This document shows positions 33,027 through 44,898 of a stretch of 64,000 nucleotides of DNA, in pieces (within the stretch, counting starts at the first letter, position 1; every line of letters starts with the position of its first letter). The notes below the pieces were generated by a model that saw nothing but the letters and a program-made list of their open reading frames with translations, was not told the origin of the DNA and did no database searches. Made by a program: the position numbers and the translations under genes. Origin of the DNA: Lotus japonicus (Eukaryota > Streptophyta > Magnoliopsida > Fabales > Fabaceae); the NCBI RefSeq assembly GCF_012489685.1, contig NC_080043.1, positions 58,922,289-58,986,288 of the forward strand, written 5' to 3'.

Positions 33027-33031
33027 AATTA

Positions 33032-34380
33032 ACTCAAGATATAAAACTTTGAATGATAAAAAGAACCCCTTTGGAAGGAAACCTAAGATATGAAAATGAG
33101 TTCGAAAGCGGGAAAGGCCAACGATCCGGTTTTGAGAAAGATGAGGACCTGATTTGCGAGCATCAAGGGGATGAGTCGTTGCTACTAAAGAAGTCACTAA
33201 GTGCAAGTGACACTTCCCTGCTTGTGAAGCAATTGATCAATGAACCAATTTTTTCCCTGGGGAAATGAAAGAGAAAATGAACTATAGATAGGCAGGAGGA
33301 CGAATCGTTGTTTTCTTGTTTTGCATGCGTGCATATCTTGAGGTTGAGACGGTCGAAAGATCGGGCTTTGCGTCGGTTAAGGGGATGGACCTTAACCGTG
33401 TTTGTTGATCGGTTGAGGAGATGGACCTCAATCTTGTTTTGTTTATCGGTTAAGGGAATGGACCTCAATCGTGGTTGTTGTTTGAGGGGATGGACCTTAA
33501 TCGTGGTTGTTGTTTGATTAAGGGAATGTACCTTAATTTTGTTGTTTGATTAAGGGTATAGACCTTGATCACGTTGTTTGTGGGGATAAACCTTAAACTT
33601 GTTGTTTGATTAAGGGGATAGACCTTGATCACTCTACCTGTTTGATTAAGGGGTGGACCTTAATCTTGTTGTCTTGATTTGTTTAAGGGGATAGACCTTA
33701 ATCGCGTTAGTTTTGATTGACCTTCGGGCCGTGCACGTACATTAATGGCACGTGATCCTGCCCTTGTGCGGATATGAAGATATATGTATGTCAAGGCGAC
33801 GAGCTTACGGACTGACGATATGAACATGTGCCTCCTTTATTTAATATATATACATGTTGTATATAGCTATGCTAAAAAATGCCATGATCTATATTAAATT
33901 ACTTTAGGAAGTTGACCCTTGCATGCCTTGTTTGTATTGTTTGTGCTTGGGCGGTCGACAAACTGCTAGGCCATAACTGGTGGTGTTGTGAGTAGTCGTT
34001 TGTTGTTGGGAAAAGGTGAATGCACTGATCAACGGGAAGACTGGATTGGTGGATCAACCGAAGACTGTAATAGTGATGTTAAATGTAAGGCTAGGGCCTT
34101 GGGTAGTGAAGCTTACCATCATTGGTTAAAGCTTGCAGGGTTGTTTGTATATGTTTACTTTTGGTCTTGGGTAGGTCTTGATGCATTTCTTTCATGCGAT
34201 TCTCTGGTGCGGAAGTCGTAGGGAGTATGTCATACTTATGGTGTTGTTGCTTTTGGATTCAATTGTCGAACCAAAATTTATTTGATTGTATTTCTTATGA
34301 TATGAACATATGTTGTTACCTACGGGTGCTTGCCTTGTTAAGGCTAGATGTATGGGTTTTTGGGCAGGTGTGTTCAAGTT
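33032..34380 (+). mobile_element. Plus-strand Tekay-type LTR, second part
   Basis: This continues the LTR of 7400-9796 after the insertion. The block GTTGACCCTTGCATG at 33913, then TTGTGCTTGGGCGGTCGAC and CTGCTAGGCCATAACTGG, is collinear with GTTGACCCT...TTTGTGTTTGGGCGGTCGG...CTGCCAGATGTCGATGG of the LTR at 46509. It therefore includes the region of the LTR-borne ORF start, but here the ATG is lost (TAGGCC). No TGTTACA end is seen; the LTR fades out near the LINE at about 34380. Confidence 0.6.
33330..33715. repeat. Tandem repeat with GGATAGACCTTAATC core
   Basis: About nine degenerate units of 35-50 bp built on GGTTAAGGGGATGGACCTTAATC...TTGTTGTTTGAT. They fill about 385 bp of the plus-strand LTR and are probably LTR-internal. 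Confidence 0.8.
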
Positions 34381-35356
34381 AGGTTTTGGAAATGTTTTGA
34401 GAATAAAGAAAAAATAATATACTCGTATGTTGATGACACCATCTTCTTTGGTGAGGCTTCAGTACAAAATACTCAGACCCTAAAGTGTATTCTTAGGTGT
34501 TTTGTGGTGGCCTTTGGTTTACATGTGAACTTTTACAAAAGTCAATTAGCAGAGATTATTGTTGTCAGTAATATTTTAGCATAGCTTGCAGACTTACTCC
34601 ATTGCAAAACAACGGCTCTTCCCTTCCCTTATTTAGGCATGTCGGTTGGGGGAAACTCGCATCGCCATTCTTTTTCGGAACCGGTTGTGAGAAAGATGGA
34701 AAACAAGTTGTCTAAATAGAGGAGGAAATCAATATTGTTTGGGGGTCGAGTCATGCTGATTAGGAGTGTATTATCAGTGATATCATTATACTATTTGTCC
34801 TCCTTTTGAATATCGACAGGGGTGATTAAGATTTGTAGAAGAATTATGAGGAACTTTCTCTTGGGGGGTATGGAGGAAAACATAAAGGTGACATGGATAA
34901 AATGGGAGGATGTCTGCAAACCAAAAGGCATGGGTGTATTAGGATTGAGGGATTGAGGGACTTTTAACAAAGCTTTACTAGGAAAGTGGTGGTGGCGAAT
35001 TCTCAATGAATCTGATGGCCTTTGGTGTAGGGTGTTGCATAAGAAGTATTTGATTCTTCTTGAGGGTAATTAGATTGTGATTCGTGTCAATATGTCAATT
35101 TAGTGGAAGGACATATTACGTTCTTGTTATTCTAAATCTGATTCAGCTTGGTTCGATGCAAATTTGTTTAGGAAATTAAGCAATGGGAGTGGAACCTAAT
35201 TTTGGCAGGAGAGGTGGTTCTCTGATCAGACACTGGAATCGAAATTTAACAGATTATTTCCTCTTTCTGGACAGCAGCAATTCACAGTACCCAAACTCGT
35301 AGTAACCTGTTAAAACAAAGGATTATTCGCGATGCCTCGAAAGCACTATGTCCTAT

Positions 35357-35413
<57 letters not shown>

Positions 35414-36142
35414 AGACATTGGACCATCTGATGTTTAATTGTGTGTTTTCCTCTGGTGTCTAGAAGGAGTGCTACAAATGGCTTAGATTCACTACTGTTT
35501 TACTTGGAGGGTGTAGGATGCATTTTCTGCAACATGATTTTTGGGTCTGGAATGTCAAACAGAAGCGAGGACTCATGACAGTGTGGGTGGTAACAGTTTG
35601 ATCGATTTGGATTATTCGGAATTCGATTGTGTTCTGTAATGAGATTGTGAATATCGATTTTATATTGATTTGACCCAAGTCTGTTCATGGAAATGGTTAA
35701 CAGCAAATGTTAAATAGTTTAAATTCTCTCTATATGAATCTCTGCTTATCCTCGGGTATGGTTGGACCAGTTGAGATGGTATGGAATGGCTCCTTTACTG
35801 TGAAGGTTGAGGCTAAATGTGGCCTGACATTGAATGTACAGGAGGGCGCTAGTATTGGCGGCTGGCTGGTTTTGGCCTTATTTGTTTTTGCTTCTACCAA
35901 GTAGCTATTATACGAGATAGTAGGGTTTATTCGTCTGCTAATAGGAATGCTTTGGGGTTGGTTTTCCCTAATTGGAATGCTTTTTGTTCCATTCTGTGAG
36001 CAATTTTATGGTCTATTTTTGCACTAGCTGCAGCTGCGTCTGCATTAGACTTCTCATCTCTTCTTTTTATGTTTTATTACTTGTATTAGGTTGAAGTACC
36101 CCATGTACTTCTTATTTAATGCAATATTGGCTTATAAAAAAA
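34381..36142 (+). mobile_element. 5'-truncated, degenerate L1-type LINE
   Basis: The plus strand shows the C-terminal half of a plant LINE ORF2 in several frames. YVDDTIFFGEASVQN (about 34423-34467) corresponds to the RT active site, YLGMSVGGN follows near 34630, then the thumb/connection (WWWRILNES near 34985), and a zf-RVT type zinc region (ALCPICE near 35340, continued after the GA repeat by EETLDHLMFNC). Many stops and frameshifts are present. The 3' end is GCTTATAAAAAAA at 36128-36142. Endonuclease and most of the RT are missing. No clear target duplication was found, and the 5' limit is approximate. Confidence 0.8.
35361..35408. repeat. (GA)n microsatellite within the LINE zinc region
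   Basis: About 24 GA units lie directly between the codons for CPICE and EETLDHLMFNC, so the tract grew inside former coding sequence. Confidence 0.97.
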
Positions 36143-37457
36143 TCTAGATTATATTTATTCTAATTTGAAATAAAGAAACTTAACTCGAGCAAATGAAATA
36201 TAAGGAACAAAATAAATTAAAAGCACCAAAACTCTAACCTTTTTCATAAGTCATTCTTACTGACATGGAATTAATTTAATAATTTAATTTACAAATATAT
36301 TAATTTATTTAATATTAATAATGGTAAAAATATTATAAGCATTTACTAATTGAATATTTGTTCCCCTACAAGCAAGTATCAAAGTAATTCAAACTTATCC
36401 CTAGAATACAAAAATGAGCATATATTGCATACAGAAACAATCTCATTCATGAAAGTCCCCCTCAAATTTTCTCTAACCCCCATAATTATAGGGATTTAAC
36501 ATATTCAAACTCACTATAGCCTTATGAATATCACAATTCACAACTACTAATATCACTAGTACAAATAACCTTCTAACTAAGTAACTTCATTTCAGCGACA
36601 CTGGGAATTGGTTTTGGGCCTGTGATTCAACTTTAGCGTTTGGTAAATCTCTCGGTCCTTCTATCTCCCTTAAGAATCGATGAGACTATATGTACGAACT
36701 CCTCCTCCATTGCACTCATGATATCAAGGTTGGATGTGCCCTTAGTTTCATTAGATTAGTTACTTGAAAGAATAAATTCTCATCTCGTTATTTTGTTAAC
36801 GTCTCAAATCCCTCTTGGTTCGAGCTTCACGCATGGACATGACTTTAATTTACGCCAATGTATACTATTTGTTTTCACTATAAGCCTCCAAGACACCGAA
36901 CCTGAAGTGAGGTGAAATGTGTCTTTCAACTTTTATGTATAAAATTTCTTTCATTTATTCTTTGATCGAGTTATTCGGAATCAATCACCTGTCTACGTCT
37001 CCAAAGTTTTCATATTCCACACTTTTGATCTTCATTGTTGCCCTTGACTTTTGGGAACATTCTTCGGGTTTTTTCTTAGATGAGTTTTATGTGCACCTCG
37101 ACACCTATGTATTCTAAAGAAGAAGAAAAAAATCATTTTTTCTACCGACAAATGAGCGTGTCAAAGTAAATCTCATTTGTGCATAATTTTAGCTGATTTT
37201 TAAAACATGTGTTGTTTTTAAGTAGGAGTCATAGATATGTCATGTAGCACCGTCTTGTTGCACAACCATGCTTAGTTAAAAACGTGAACATTCAAGATTT
37301 TTCATCTTATAAATAGAGGGGAAGGCCCTAGGTCAAATTACTTGATTTTCAACACTTGTCGAGAATAACTTATAACCTATCTACTTTATTATGAAGTAGA
37401 ATATTAGGTGAGTTTCAAAACCTTTGGAAGCCCAAGATAATCTTGTATATTTTCACA
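36143..37457. other. AT-rich intergenic DNA, nothing identified
   Basis: No supported gene or complete repeat. The only notable spot is a TATA-like CTTATAAATAGAGG at about 37306-37319, with no credible ORF downstream. The 66-codon plus-strand ORF at 36917-37117 has no recognisable feature. Confidence 0.5.
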
Positions 37458-38160
37458 GAGTTGTCAATATGGGTTCCAACCCGGGGGCCAGCTCGACGGG
37501 TTGGCTAAATGAGCCGGGTTGGGTTAGTTAAATTCCAGCTCGAAAAGAACTTGGGCTAGGGCAACCCGACTCGTTTAACCCGCGGGTTAGACGGACCAAC
37601 CTGCGGGTCAAGCGAGTCAACCCGTCGGGTTAGAGTTATTTTTTATTAAAAAAATTATTTTATTTATCTTTTATTCCAGGTTAGTTTTATGGATTAATTT
37701 TAGATAGAAAAATGGAAATTTTCATTTCTTTTATTTTGAGTCAATTTTTTATGTTTTATTTATTGTTATTATATTTTTTATCTCATTTTAAATGTGACAA
37801 TAAAATAATTGTGTTCTTATATCCTGTAAACTAAATTCTTTTCCTATATTTCAAATGTGAGATAAAAATAATTGCGTTGATAAACCTCTTTTTTATGAGT
37901 TGATACCAATTTCTATAAATATTTTTTTGAAATTATTTTTTTATAGCATTTTAAACATTTTCTAATCCAATTTCTCAATTTTTTATATTTATTTCACTCA
38001 ACCCGCGAGCCAGCCCGCCAACCCGCGAGCTTGTAGCGAGCCGGGTTGGGTTCATATTTTCCTGACTCGTTAAGACCCGGGTTGACACAACCCAACCCGT
38101 TTTCAACCCAACCCATACGGGCTGACCCATATGGGCCGGGTTGGCCCGTATTGACAGCTC
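37458..38160. mobile_element. Non-autonomous inverted-repeat element (hAT-like MITE)
   Basis: The left end GAGTTGTCAATATGGG (37458) and the right end, reverse-complemented, GAGCTGTCAATACGGG (38160) form imperfect terminal inverted repeats. Both subterminal zones are packed with GGGTTGGG/GCGGGTTGG motifs in opposite orientation, and the centre is AT-rich. This layout is typical of hAT-derived MITEs. No exact target duplication was found, so class and end points are tentative. Confidence 0.6.
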
Positions 38161-38171
38161 TTATTTATTAT

Positions 38172-38226
38172 ATATTTCACTCTTACCTATTATCACTCTA
38201 ATATTTCACTCTTACCTATTATCATG
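38172..38226. repeat. 30-bp direct duplication
   Basis: ATTTCACTCTTACCTATTAT occurs twice, 30 bp apart, in AT-rich DNA immediately right of the inverted-repeat element. Confidence 0.8.
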
Positions 38227-38284
38227 ATGGCATATTTATTATATCCTTATTTTATTATATTTTAGCTCGTTAACTTCAACGTTG

Positions 38285-38473
38285 GTTAACCTATGAGGAT
38301 GGTAGTTTTACCCTCTTTGCTGCTATTATTTTCGGGGGCTGGCTAAATCGCCCGTGAGAGTTACTTAATCTCACCCCAATGGACCAATAAGATCAATCAT
38401 AAATGAAATATGAAAATTTTATTCCACTTATCTTAAATTTGATTGGTCCACCTACCACCATAGGTTATTTAAC
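38285..38473. repeat. Small inverted repeat (possible MITE)
   Basis: GTTAACCTATGAGGATGGTAG on the left and CTACCACCATAGGTTATTTAAC on the right are imperfect inverse complements enclosing about 150 bp. A second inner pair GGACCAAT / ATTGGTCC strengthens the hairpin. Possibly a short MITE; ends not defined. Confidence 0.4.
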
Positions 38474-38479
38474 CCCTTA

Positions 38480-39451
38480 TTTTCCAATCAGTTTTATACC
38501 TGACTTTTTTGTGAATTTAATTACCCTTTTTTTTGTCAAAATGAATTTAATTAACCTTAAGCCATGGCCAAGACAGCTTAAATCCGAAAGTGTGAAGGCC
38601 GACTGATAAAGCCCAAATTTAAGGCCTGCGACGTTTGCTGGAAAACAAAAAACTGGGCCGTTGTCCATATTTAAGTTCTTAGAACGCGGAATGGCTTAAG
38701 TCAAAATATACATATGTAAAGAAAAATGGGCCTGTTGAAAAAACAAATGAAACACTTAAGAAGAAAAAAAGAGGGGGACATTACAAAAATCTTCGTCTTT
38801 AATATAAAATGAGCTTGAATAATGTTAACTTTTTTTTGAACTAGAATAATGTTAACTTTACTCGTGCATGAAATAGTTTACTTCTCTAACTTTTTAAAAA
38901 ATGCTTTATCAACATCATTTTTGTCGCAGAAACTTAACACCTGCAATTTGTAACAGTTTTCAAGTATTTGCCACAAAAATGGTGTACACGAATTAGAACT
39001 TTTGCTCTTACTTAAATTATATATTTGCGTAAAATATATAATTGAATATCTTTTTTATTAAAATTGTTGTTTGTGTCACTAAATTAAAGAGTTTTTTATC
39101 AGTGTTGGGTTTTAAAGAACTTAGAACCCCATTTTGTATTGAGAATTGTGTACCAAGACATTTTTCCTACAGAAAGTATAAATTAGTTCCATTACCGAAA
39201 GGAACCAGTTACTCGTTTCTCCTTTACTTCCACTACACGTCCATGGCTAGCTTTGGAGGAAAACGTACTTACTCTAGCTACCACAAATAAATTATTTACC
39301 GGATCATGATTGAGTACTCTACTAACTTCAACTTTTCAGAACTAGCAAAAACCAACATTTACATACATGTAGCCACATTATGCACCTTTGCCATTTGAAA
39401 CATTCTCTTCATCCACTTCGTAAAGATAGTGCACTTGAAATTGGTTTACAC
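38480..39451. other. AT-rich intergenic DNA, nothing identified
   Basis: No recognised gene or repeat. Short ORFs here (for example 39042-39290, plus) have no recognisable motif and no promoter context. Confidence 0.45.
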
Positions 39452-39464
39452 ATCAATGCTCAAT

Positions 39465-39657
39465 TTTTTTTTCTCGCCACCCGCCTCCACGAGGGAAATG
39501 GGTCCTACGTGACTAATCTGGCTCGCGATACGTTAGTGATGTTTCTGACCACAAATGTATTATTTTTTACCTCAGAGGGGATCGAACCCGAGCCAGAAGC
39601 CTAGGCGAAATCTCTTAAGGAAATGCACATTCACTACTTGTGTCACCCCTTGTGGTT
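39465..39657 (-). mobile_element. tRNA-derived SINE with 13-bp target duplication
   Basis: ATCAATGCTCAAT flanks the element exactly (39452-39464 and 39658-39670). On the minus strand the element begins AACCACAAGGGGTGACACAA and carries a degenerate A box and a perfect B box GGTTCGATCCC (about 39585-39575). It ends with an A-rich tail. Length about 193 bp. Pol III promoter, tail and long duplication together support a SINE moved by LINE machinery. The perfect duplication suggests a recent insertion. Family not recognised. Confidence 0.85.
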
Positions 39658-40393
39658 ATCAATGCTCAATATAGTTAACAATTACGTTAAAAAATAGTTA
39701 ATAATAATTAATTAAATTCCCAACACGAAAAAATGGAATTATAGAAGTTTGGCGCAATGAAAAATGGTTTATACTTTTCCACAAAATCACATTAAATCCA
39801 CTTTGTGGCGATTTTGAATCCCCGCAAATTAATCCCTACAAATTTATTTGTTGGGCAGTTGAGGGGTGCATGTCACCTACTGTGTTGGGATCTAAGTATC
39901 TTTATTCGAACTACATGTATTATGCTAAAATGGTTACAGGCGTTTGATTCTTCTTTGATTTTCTATATCGGGCAAAAAATAGAATGGTCTCGCTATTTAA
40001 ACCAAAAAACTAGACATAAAATCGACCTGTTAAGTTAATTCCTACAGAATAAAGCTAAATGTAGAGCAACAATTTGCTCGTGCATTTGATAATAGAAACC
40101 ATACAATTTATACTAAGAATCTACTCCTTAAAATGAAGAAGGGTAGTCATACATGTCACAACAACCTAAGAGATAATATATTTTAGAATTAAATAAAGGA
40201 TAATATCCTAATTGCAATGGCTAAAATTAAATAAGTTCTGAATCAATTGGTTCCCTTAGGCGCTACAAATTATCAACCTAATATCCCTTAGTCTAAGTCC
40301 TCAAATAATGTCACATTTTTTTGTCTCACCAACAGGGCTGTGTCACATGTAAGGTTATAAATGTTACATCCACATACTTTTTTAGTGAAATGG

Positions 40394-40570
40394 CATATTT
40401 ATTGGGGAGCAGAGGATCCCAAAGCTTAAGACTACGGAACAACACTGAAGATCACAAAGAGATTTGAACACCAAATTTTTACACAAAATCTTAAGGAATT
40501 TAGTTTATGAGTCACATCTATTATAAAAGTCTTCACATCACTCATTTTTAACCAATGTGAGACTTCAACT
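40394..40570. repeat. Dispersed repeat, copy 1
   Basis: Diverged sequence shared with copy 2 at about 40766-40940: AACACTGAAGA, a GATTTGAACA block, a TTTTTACACA block, CACATCT(A/C)TTATAAA, and CACTCATTTTTAACCAATGTG. The TATAAA plus an ACCAATGTG block looks like an LTR or promoter fragment. Class unknown. Confidence 0.55.
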
Positions 40571-40765
40571 CACACTTGAACACTCCCCCCTCCCCTCAAG
40601 TGTGAGACCCCACCACATTACTATGATCCCTCTCATCGGAAGTTATTCATACTTGCACCGACATTCGCTTCACTGCGTCACGCAATCTGAACACACTAAC
40701 AGGAAAACTTTTGATACAAAGAGTCTTCACCATGCATGGTTACACCAACCATCACCAATGAACTA

Positions 40766-40940
40766 CTTGTTTGGGGAAACATAGGAGTCTAAAGTATGGC
40801 ATTGTGGATCAATGGGCTAACACTGAAGACAACCAAGAGAATTGAACAACATATTTTTACGTACCCAATACCAAGGTATTGAATTCATATATGTGACACA
40901 TCTCTTATAAAGTTATCACATAACTCATTCTTAACTAATG
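40766..40940. repeat. Dispersed repeat, copy 2
   Basis: Collinear with copy 1: AACACTGAAGACAACC, AATTGAACA, CACATCTCTTATAAAG, ACTCATTCTTAACTAATGTGG. The orientation is the same, with about 370 bp between starts. The pair may be remnants of the two LTRs of a very small element (TRIM-like) or two independent insertions. Confidence 0.5.
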
Positions 40941-42433
40941 TGGACTCCAACTTGTAATTAATTTCTCAACAATAATTTTATTAATTTAGATACAAAATGA
41001 GAGACCGGAGGATTTCGATCCCCCTTCTACCACATTCATAATAATTGTTATTTCACATGACTATTGGTAGACTTACTTAATAAGTAGAGTCTGTTGCCCA
41101 ATAAGTAATTAAAAAAATTAAAGTAAGAAATTATTTTAATGGTGAAATCATGACCGACATGAGCATCAACAAAATGTAGAAGGACTTTTTCCATAAACTA
41201 CATTATTTTGCAACTATTGCCTATAGAGGGCTTTGGTTTGAAGCTTATATATTTTCTCATCTCGGGGCTCAAATGATGAGTGACAGGAGAATGCATATGG
41301 TGAAACTTCAAAGATAATGTAAAGCCATTTTTTGAAAAAATGTGGGGTGGGGTGATTGTGTTTTTCACAAGGCCACAAGCTATATATAGATATAAACCGA
41401 AAATCAAATTAACATCATATAAAGAGCCTGTGTAAACTAAAGTTGAGTGTAACCTAAAGTTGAAGGTATGCGTAAGGTTTTTTTTCCATGGAGTTCCTTC
41501 CCTTTGTTGCTTGCCAAAAGCTCTAAAGTCATAGCCCATTTTCCTCTCACTCTCCGACACTATACACAAAGACACACGTTATATTTGCTTTACATTAGTG
41601 GTGATTATATTCATATATAACTTCGGTTTCATGTGGCACCTGCGGTTTCATGTGTCAAATTGCTAGAACGCGGGACTAAGCTTTTCATAAATTATCAATA
41701 AAAAATTTATTCTTATAATTTTGAGATGTGGTAAAAAAAATGTAAAAGCTAAAAAATGCATTGAATAAAAAGTATAAGGGTATTATCCAATTAAAAAGAA
41801 GGATAAAAAAAAGACAGGAAAGAAATGGGAAATTAAATAGCAGACGCATGCAGCTGCTGGTAAGAAGCGTAGTACCACTTTAATTCCTACCCACCATCTA
41901 ATTACAAGAGCCAAAATGTAATCTATTATCTATTGGTATGGCTAGTCCCTACTCCCTTGGAAAGAGATGGCAGCACCCAACCCTTTGTTGTAATTATCCA
42001 TTTCCAGTAAACATCAATTGGGAACAGCAATTGACCTTCCTAGTTATGCAATCGGTCATAGGCCAGCAATTGACGTAGTAATGTTATTTGTGTACAACTA
42101 TTGTAATGTTAATCCACAACAAATTAAGATAGGATTCGTGGAAATATACCCTTGGATGTTAATGTCCTTAAAAATTCAGAAAGCATCTACCCATGTATGG
42201 TTGTAAATAATCCACTTTGGAATCATGATTCTCCTACTTTGGAGACAATAGAATAAAGAATATATTATAGAAGAAATATGGATTGGAATTAAATCTCCTA
42301 ATGGCAACTAGCAAGTTAAAATTGTCTAATGCTTATTTAATTCCTCAACTTTTTGAAAAAGTACGTAAGTCTATATTTTGATTATTTTCTTTAATATCCT
42401 CTTAAATAAATATTTTTTTTTATATTACAAATA

Positions 42434-42733
42434 TTCCCTATGTTCCTATATATAAGTCACAGATAACTAATTCTCTTAGATTGAGAAAAGTAGTTAAGAA
42501 TAATAAATTTGTAAAGAAAATGATTTACTTTCCTAGATTGCCCTTATTTACTTTCCTATAATTTTCTCTTCCCAAGTTAATAATTCTAAAGTTTATCATC
42601 TCTTTCATATTAAATATGAGGGTGAACTTGGAAAAAAATTATTTAATGTTTCCTAGATGTTAGAAAGTGATCACTTATATTTTGTAACAAAAATTTTTCA
42701 AAAAAAGTGATTTATAATAGGGAACGGAGGGAG
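42434..42733. mobile_element. Stowaway-like MITE (TA target)
   Basis: About 300 bp with terminal inverted repeats: TTCCCTATGTTCCTATATA on the left and, reverse-complemented, CTCCCTCCGTTCCCTATTAT on the right. It is flanked by TA on both sides. The CTCCCTCCGTTCC end is a well-known plant mariner/Stowaway-type terminus. No ORF. Confidence 0.75.
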
Positions 42734-42904
42734 TATTAATTAAAAGTGAAATACATTAAAAAATATTTACTACTTGTGACGTCTATTGTGGACCGTAAAA
42801 AATAGTGCTTCTTCATTGATGCATCACTAGCTACCAAAAGTAAAAAATGCTCTCAGTCTCACCAATTCCCCTTCAACACATCATCCACTCCCAAACATTA
42901 TGAC

Positions 42905-43997
42905 TAGGGGTATCCATAGGTCGGGTACGGTTGGTTTCGGGCCGACGTCGTCGGTTACGGCGGGTGAAAAACACCCGACCATCAGGCCCGCCACCGACCA
43001 TCCAGTAGAATCGGGTTTATCGGGTTCGGGTTTTTCGGGTTACATTCGGTTCGGTCGGTGCTGTCGGTTTTTTATAAAAAAGAAAATCACAAAAAGAGAG
43101 GAAGATCCAGCAAATAGAAACCCTAACCCCCAACAAATCATAGAAAAGACATAAACTTTTCAAAAACATACATTCAATTCCAATACATATTATATAGATC
43201 AAGAATTCTTAGAAGAAAAAAGACCTAATTTTTACACTGAAAATAAACCATCACTGTAACCAGATCAAGAGAGGCCATGAACGGTGTCCTCTTCACACCA
43301 TATTTTGAAGATCGAGCCAGATCAAGAGAGGGAGATCTAGATCGCGAGAGGGAGAGTCAAATCAAGTGAGGTAGAGCCAGAGACCAACGACCTGGGTTGG
43401 TGGTGAGAGACGGTGTTCGATGGTGGAGACGTAACCCCCTCCGTCGTCGTTGCTCCAACCAAATGCAATCCATCATTTGGTCCTAGTACGATTCATCGAT
43501 GGTGGGGACGTAACCCCCTCCGTCGTGCGAGGGCGACGACGAACAAAGAAGAAGGAAGCTCGAAACCGTGTGAGTGAGGGTGGAAGCACATGAAGAAGGA
43601 GGCGACGATGATGCGCGGTGTTTGAGAGGAGGTGGCGGCGCTGGGTGGTGCTTAGGGTTTGCAGGTTGGTGCTCTGAAGATGTGTGACTTTGTGTGTGTG
43701 TGTGTGTGTGACGGCTTGATAGATAGAAAGTGAGGTTTGTAACTTAAAAAGATAAAAGTAGGGTTTCTAATGGACTATCACTATTGGACTGGATTGGGCC
43801 TTTTTTTTTTTTAAACATAGATACTTCGGTCGGTTCGGTCGGGCTCGAGCCCAATCCGACACTGACCGAACCAACTCGCCAAAAACCGCATTTTTGCACC
43901 TGGTTAACCCGAAATCCGGCCCAACCGGCCCGTTTGGCCAAAAAAGGCCTCGGTTTAGTCAGGCCCGGTTCGGGCCGGTTGTACATGGACAGGCCTA
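42905..43997. mobile_element. Non-autonomous hAT element, target duplication ATTATGAC
   Basis: The exact 8-bp duplication ATTATGAC (42897-42904, 43998-44005) flanks 1093 bp with ends TAGGGGTATCCATAGG and, reverse-complemented, TAGGCCTGTCCATGTAC. Subterminal (C)GGTTCGG/CGGTCGG motifs recur in both orientations. The interior has no transposase. It contains a duplicated block GACGTAACCCCCTCCGTCGT (about 43428 and 43509) and a (GT)n tract at about 43693-43711. Confidence 0.85.
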
Positions 43998-44898
43998 ATT
44001 ATGACTACTGACGTTACTCTCACATCCTCGACCTTCGTTACTCCTTCATCTTATCATGTAACCATCGTTTAGCACGACGTCGTTGTTGCTAGCAACCAGA
44101 GCCGTGTATAGACCTGTTGGAGTCTAAGACAAAAATGTTAAAGTAACTTTCTGTTGACAAATTTTTTGAGGAGTCTTAATATATCATATAAATTATCAAT
44201 TGTTCATATTAATGTTTTAGCTTTTTGAGCTGTAAAATCAATTTTTCTTGTGTTTTGTTTTTGTTTTTCTTTAATGTTAGTTTTATTGTTTGGCTTCTCA
44301 AATAAAAAAGCTGTAAAATCATTTATCAGAGTTTTATAATTTAGTAATTTTAATATGTCGCAATCTTAATTTTACAAAACTTCTTTCAGCAAGAACAAAC
44401 TTACAAGGATTGTCAATAATCAAGAAATATAAATAAAATAACCTTGAAAAATAAATAAAAAATTATGAACAATAGAACTTAGACGCAAGGAACGAATGAA
44501 ACAATAAATGATTTTGCAACACTTTTATATCAAGTATTCCATTCGATAATTCACTTCATGGTAAAAACAATGAAAATTTTCTTTTAATTTTTAGAGAAGA
44601 AACCATATATATGAGGGAAGAGAAAACTTGTACAATACTATAGATATATAAGTAAAAAAAATAACAAGATTGTGAGTAAATACAAATTAATTTTTCAATT
44701 TTAATAATATAAAAATAAAACGGATATTTTATATATTAGTATTTTGAAAAATGAAAATTTGAAATACAAAACACTGATATAATCATAACTGCTAAAGTTG
44801 CACTTCTCAATTCTCACATTGCATTTCACATGTTGCAATTAATATGGCTTGATTCCTTATTGTTCAATTATCTCGTCTCGACAGTATATACTATTAGG

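Larger units (their letters stand above)
39671..42431. other. Intergenic DNA without a supported gene
   Basis: Apart from the two related repeat copies listed separately, I see no gene. The 125-codon minus-strand ORF at 41198-41575 is the longest frame. It shows no domain and has stop-rich neighbours, so I regard it as chance. Confidence 0.45.

Noticed and set aside
41198..41575. 125-codon minus-strand ORF in intergenic DNA
   Set aside because: No domain, poor composition for a gene, and no supporting signals; treated as chance.
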